Below the pieces are notes generated by a model that worked only from the letters and a program-made list of their open reading frames with translations, was not told the DNA's origin and did not search any database. Made by a program: the position numbers and the translations under genes. From Bacteroidota bacterium (lineage in GTDB: Bacteria > Bacteroidota > Bacteroidia > Chitinophagales > Chitinophagaceae), in NCBI GenBank assembly GCA_023430465.1, contig JAEZAM010000081.1:14506-78505 (forward strand): a stretch of DNA of 64,000 nt, read 5' to 3'. Shown here piece after piece: positions 61,601-64,000 of this stretch. Positions within the stretch are counted from its first letter, which is position 1. Each line of letters begins with the position of its first letter.

Positions 61601-61983
61601 ACAACCGGAACCCGTATGGGTGCGTTGGGGTCTTCTTTAATAACGATCAGGTTGTTGTCCATCACCTGGTACTGGAGGTTGGTCTTATGAAGGAGCAAAG
61701 AGAGTACCTCCTGGAGATTGGCGTCTTTCACTATGATGGTGACTTTATCGCGTATCTCACCCAGGTTATTGTTATACAGGAACCGGTAGCTTGTCTGCTT
61801 CTCGATAGAGCGAAGCACACCGCCGATCTCCGTCTTGTTTGCCCGAAGGCTGATCTTTTCCTGGCCAAAGCCGCGGGCTGCGACATTGAGGGTGAAGAAT
61901 AAGAGAAAAACGGTGGTGAGTTTCATAACTAGCAGCGCTTTAGTTGGTAACGGTTTTTTTAAAACCGTCAGGAAACAATTCAT
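58624..61983 (-). CDS. STN-type SusC transporter of the beta-glucan locus
   Basis: 1119 residues. The long N-terminal region leads to a signal ending AARGFGQ near residue 41. An STN domain follows (about 45-115, ISLRANKTEIGGVLRSIEKQTSYRFLYNN), then a carboxypeptidase-regulatory-like domain (about 128-205, VKGVVTGEGGQPVAGASVQ), linker VMDQVVVIGYGTANKRDLTGS, plug (LYVVDGILND, DIESIEILKDPSSLAIFGVRGGTGV) and a barrel ending LILTAGINVTF. The STN domain is the part that contacts a FecR anti-sigma factor in the periplasm, which matches the FecR and ECF genes immediately upstream (62105 and 63273). Expression is therefore expected to rise when cargo is being imported. Confidence 0.96.
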   Translation of the reverse strand: MNCFLTVLKKPLPTKALLVMKLTTVFLLFFTLNVAARGFGQEKISLRANKTEIGGVLRSIEKQTSYRFLYNNNLGEIRDKVTIIVKDANLQEVLSLLLHKTNLQYQVMDNNLIVIKEDPNAPIRVPVVVKGVVTGEGGQPVAGASVQIKGTTTGTTTGSDGTFSLNVPDLNVTLVISSVGYNELEVPLGGRTDVAITLTTSTQVMDQVVVIGYGTANKRDLTGSIQKVAGKDIADKPNTNPVASLQGKVAGLSVVPYGTPGKSPDIRIRGTVSVGSIRPLYVVDGILNDNIDYLNPNDIESIEILKDPSSLAIFGVRGGTGVIAITTKKAKTGQVIVNFNSSIGAKKLVDKIDVLTSGEDFRMLYEEEKANLGVTTVFDYSKWQNNTDWIDALTQTGIFSNNNVSISASSDRNRFYMGVGYISDEGIVKHERLQKVLLTLNDEYKINSAIKVGFNVNGTRTWYPSDGTGALENARRIAPIVSAGTMPFRTKLYGADSAVYNLYSALPSIQNTLSNPLFNRETTWDKYIGRENRIVGNVFAEFKFLKNFNFRATLYGDMSNVTNTTYTPLTAQYDPSVEGNSAFLVNNITRVSAEEARYNKFQQDYILNYTKRFGDHGVTATAGWTTLYFSQNHLYGNVSQSLTGDPIPDNKRFWYLSNGFQASTGTPGSSYQTENATTSSLFRVLYNYKNKYYLNGSFRTDESSLIYNPDTRRQNFWAVGAAWELTRETFMQGVEWLDFLKLKASVGVLGNQNTYGVDYPYFPRLAGGSSAVFGNTVYPAYVNDYSVDPNLTWETVHAREVGIEMNALANKLHLEINYFDKTTKDMLVYLQNGPNRTLGNFGTIRNNGIEALASWSQPIARDLTLNVSANITTYKNKVKKFGTFLAASETSPNQTEVGFPIGYFYGYVVEGLYQSYADKLNSVPVIGYEYGPGDLKFKDVNGDGVIDTKDRTMIGNPTPDFTYGASISLAYKGFDFGIDLNGSYGAEVYRVWGTSELPYSRYNYASFKLNRWHGEGTSNWDPILGDDHAINRLPSTYGIEDGSYLRIRNVQIGYNFSQKLISRAHIKNLRVFGNVQNLKTFKNNSGYTPEFGGGPTDFGLDYGNGPVPLILTAGINVTF

Positions 61984-62104
61984 ATTTTTAGAATATTAGG
62001 GTTAAACAAAATCCGACGTCTCGGTTGGAGTGATTCGTTTAGCATCTATGGGGCGGCGGAATGTTGGCGCATTCCCCGTCCCTTTTTGCTATTTCGGATG
62101 CAGA

Positions 62105-63208
62105 TTATTCAGGTGTGCCAACAAAAATTTCATCAGGTGTTATTTGGTATTTAAAATAGGGAACTGCTGCAAGCAGGGCTTTGAAGGCCTGCTCAACGGT
62201 TTCCCGCTCAAAGGACCCATTGAAATGAAGACGCTTTACCGTATCATCGGTAAACACGATCCGGACATTGTACCACCGCTCCATTTTCCGCGCAAGCTGT
62301 TCGAAACTGTCACCCCGAAACTCAAGACGGCTGTACAGCCAGGCAGTTTCGATGAGCTCATTTTCCTTTTTTGTGGTATCGATGGCAGTAAGGACAAACC
62401 GGTTTTTTTCACCCGCCTTGGTTGTGACGGGTTTCTCCTCCGCCATATCATCTGACCCGACTGCGATCGCCGGGAGTATCAATTTATAACTCGGGCGAAG
62501 TTCAATGGCTTCCGTTACCGGACCCGCTTCCCGGGTAACCTGAACGCGGCCATGGAGCAGGGTGGTCTCGATGAATTTTTCTTCAGGGTAGGATTTCACA
62601 TTGAAGACCGTACCCAGCACATTGATATGATAGCCCGGAACATGGACGATGAATGGGCGGGCTGGTTGTTTCACCACATCGAAATAAGCCTCGCCTTCCA
62701 ATCGCACTTCTCTTGTCAGCCCACTGAAATCGTTTACGAACACCAGTTTCGAACCGGCATTAAGCCATACTGTGGTGCCATCCGGCAATAGCGAGCGGAT
62801 CCGGCTCCCCTTCCGGGCAATAAGTTCATCGGGTATGTTCACTGCGGTGGCACTGGCTGTTCGGGTGATAGGCCAAATGGTAACGCCTGCAGTAATGAGT
62901 ATAGCTACCAGCAGAAGTGCGACCAGTACGCGACGGCTGCGGCGGCGGCGCTGGCGAACCGGCCAGGCTATCGTATTCGATTCAATCTGGTTGGCTTTGT
63001 TGATGATCCGGCTGATAGTGGCCGACTCTTCCTGATGATCAGCCTGGGGATACTGTCGCTCCTGCCAGATACGGGTGAGGAGTTCATATTGCTGCTGCAG
63101 GGAAACATCGCTGCGCAGTAACTCGGAAAGTTCTGCCATTTCCTCGTGGGAGGCTTCGCGATTTAAAGCCCTGGCCATGAGAAGCCAGATGCGTTCAGTC
63201 AATTCCAT
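62105..63208 (-). CDS. FecR-type anti-sigma factor
   Basis: 367 residues from the ATG at 63208; a longer frame to 63337 runs into the sigma gene and is not needed. N-terminal cytoplasmic helices (1-80) bind the sigma factor; one membrane helix lies at about 93-112 after an Arg-rich stretch; the periplasmic FecR domain (about 130-250) contains RKGSRIRSLLPDGTTVWLNAGSKL and EVRLEGEAYFDVVKQPARPF; a C-terminal DUF4974 (about 295-365) has LEFRGDSFEQLARKMERWYNV. It relays the signal from the STN domain of SusC to the ECF factor. It is 64 nt after the sigma gene and 121 nt before susC. Confidence 0.94.
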   Translation of the reverse strand: MELTERIWLLMARALNREASHEEMAELSELLRSDVSLQQQYELLTRIWQERQYPQADHQEESATISRIINKANQIESNTIAWPVRQRRRRSRRVLVALLLVAILITAGVTIWPITRTASATAVNIPDELIARKGSRIRSLLPDGTTVWLNAGSKLVFVNDFSGLTREVRLEGEAYFDVVKQPARPFIVHVPGYHINVLGTVFNVKSYPEEKFIETTLLHGRVQVTREAGPVTEAIELRPSYKLILPAIAVGSDDMAEEKPVTTKAGEKNRFVLTAIDTTKKENELIETAWLYSRLEFRGDSFEQLARKMERWYNVRIVFTDDTVKRLHFNGSFERETVEQAFKALLAAVPYFKYQITPDEIFVGTPE

Positions 63209-63272
63209 ACAGCAATAGCAATTGCTATAATGGACAGCAAAAAAAGAAGCATCTACTAAGGAAATGTGAAAA

Positions 63273-63896
63273 TTATTCTGGCGAGCCGTTTTGCGGGATA
63301 ACGGGTGGCGTAAAAAGAGGGCGTCCCTGCCGGTCAATGTGTAGGGTACTGCAGATTTTTTTCACCGCGATGGCCATCTGCGCATCGATGGTGTTGACGG
63401 AAATATTGAGAATTTCTGCCACCTCCTTATACTTCAATCCATCTTCGCGGATAAGTTTGAATATCATCTTGCACCGTGGAGGGAGAGCTTCCACGGCTTC
63501 TTTCACCCGCCCCATCATCTCTGATGTGATCAGGAGTTCATAGGGATCAGGCGAAAAATGATCCGTAGGGATGTCAAGAAAATCAAAGGGTGCGGTGACC
63601 AGTTCCCTTGCCTTTTTGGAAAGAGCGTTGAGGGCTTTATTCTTGACGGCGATGTAGAGGTAAATGGTGATGTTGCTGATGCCGGTGATCTCAGCCCGGG
63701 CGGACCATAGTTTCACAAAAACGTCTTCGACGAGTTCCTCCGCAATTTCCCGTGAGCGAACGAGGGTCATTCCAAACTGGATGAGCCGTTTGCCAAAATG
63801 GGCATATAGCTGTGTGAAGGCGCCCTCTTCCCCACTGGCTATGTCAGCCTGGAGGCGGGTCAGGAAGACCGTAGTATCGAGATTATTCGCCGGCAA
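63273..63896 (-). CDS. ECF-family RNA polymerase sigma factor (Bacteroidota type)
   Basis: 207 residues. No ATG fits the open frame: the upstream in-frame region runs back to a TAG near 63950, so translation must use a TTG at 63896 or an ATT. Region 2 is seen in EGAFTQLYAHFGKRLIQFGMTL with EELVEDVFVKLWSAR, and region 4 in ALPPRCKMIFKLIREDGLKYKEVAEILNISVNTIDAQMAIAVKKI. Paired with the FecR gene it should direct polymerase to the susC promoter at about 62000. An SOS or stress role is unlikely. Confidence 0.9.
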   Translation of the reverse strand: MPANNLDTTVFLTRLQADIASGEEGAFTQLYAHFGKRLIQFGMTLVRSREIAEELVEDVFVKLWSARAEITGISNITIYLYIAVKNKALNALSKKARELVTAPFDFLDIPTDHFSPDPYELLITSEMMGRVKEAVEALPPRCKMIFKLIREDGLKYKEVAEILNISVNTIDAQMAIAVKKICSTLHIDRQGRPLFTPPVIPQNGSPE

Positions 63897-63970
63897 TCGT
63901 TTGAGAATTACATGATCAAAGCCAAATCCACGGGCTAAAATTAGCTAAAACTTTGCTAACTCGGAGGAAA

Positions 63971-63991
63971 GTGCGGAGTGCGCAGTGCGGA
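63971..63991. repeat. GTGCGGA/GTGCGCA heptamer tandem
   Basis: Three consecutive 7-bp units, GTGCGGA, GTGCGCA, GTGCGGA, continue toward the window end. The rest of 63897-64000 shows no gene. Confidence 0.7.
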
Positions 63992-64000
63992 GCTTAAAGG

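Noticed and set aside
1..64000. Prophage, integrase, IS element, tRNA or rRNA
   Set aside because: None of the gene products or sequence signatures for these was seen.

Overview
The window looks like a chromosomal segment from a Bacteroidota bacterium, most likely family Chitinophagaceae (Chitinophaga/Niastella-like). The evidence is four SusC/SusD pairs, SusE and FecR/ECF-sigma regulation, a type IX secretion (T9SS) sorting domain, an STN-type SusC, Bacteroidota promoters of the form TTTG-N19/20-TAnnTTTG, and many lipoproteins. No rRNA, tRNA, integrase, transposase or CRISPR array was seen, so the genus cannot be fixed from this sequence.

Layout. (1) 1-11855, all minus strand: an unusual locus with, in transcription order, a small membrane protein, a vanadium-haloperoxidase-type PAP2 lipoprotein, an outer-membrane beta-barrel, a second haloperoxidase-type lipoprotein, a terminator, two AhpD-like CxxC proteins, SusC/SusD, a third AhpD-like protein and a DUF3179 protein cut by the window edge. 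(2) 12267-19852: a plus-strand GyrI-like protein, then two large tandem minus-strand FG-GAP/VCBS + ASPIC/UnbV lipoproteins behind another SusC/SusD pair (19961-24469). (3) 24765-34240: a compact alpha-glucan (starch/maltodextrin-like) utilisation locus: secreted GH13 amylase with T9SS tail, a Nudix-type transcription regulator with a degenerate Nudix box, SusC, SusD, SusE. Two matching palindromic sites lie upstream of the amylase and of susC. (4) 34352-44460: housekeeping and mixed genes: ligA, DUF2461, YceI, asd, a lamin-tail-domain protein, a PfkB sugar kinase, TetR and a PaaE-like reductase. asd is preceded by a probable attenuator with an Ile-rich leader peptide. (5) 44466-63896, all minus: a large beta-glucan utilisation locus. 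An ECF sigma factor and FecR anti-sigma factor lie upstream of an STN-SusC, SusD and a LamG lipoprotein, followed after a strong terminator by two GH144/glycoamylase-like enzymes, GH43, an SGNH esterase, GH3, an alpha/beta-hydrolase esterase and two GH30 enzymes.

How the parts work together. In region 3 the amylase would cut alpha-glucan outside the cell, SusD/SusE would hold the oligosaccharides, SusC would import them, and the Nudix-type regulator would tune both transcripts. In region 5 the FecR/ECF pair would sense cargo through the STN domain of SusC and switch on uptake genes. The GH144, GH30 and GH3 set points to beta-1,2- and/or beta-1,6/1,3-glucan, with esterases and GH43 trimming side groups. 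Region 1 combines two extracytoplasmic haloperoxidase-fold proteins, three cytoplasmic AhpD-like proteins and an outer-membrane import pair. Its substrate is unknown, and it is the best candidate here for an undescribed system.

Intergenic DNA carries several families of short repeats: 30-bp REP-like palindromes, hexamer and heptamer tracts, and a 19-bp imperfect palindrome. The densest set is at 37131-37580. Enzyme functions come from motif recognition in translated sequence and were not checked by database search.
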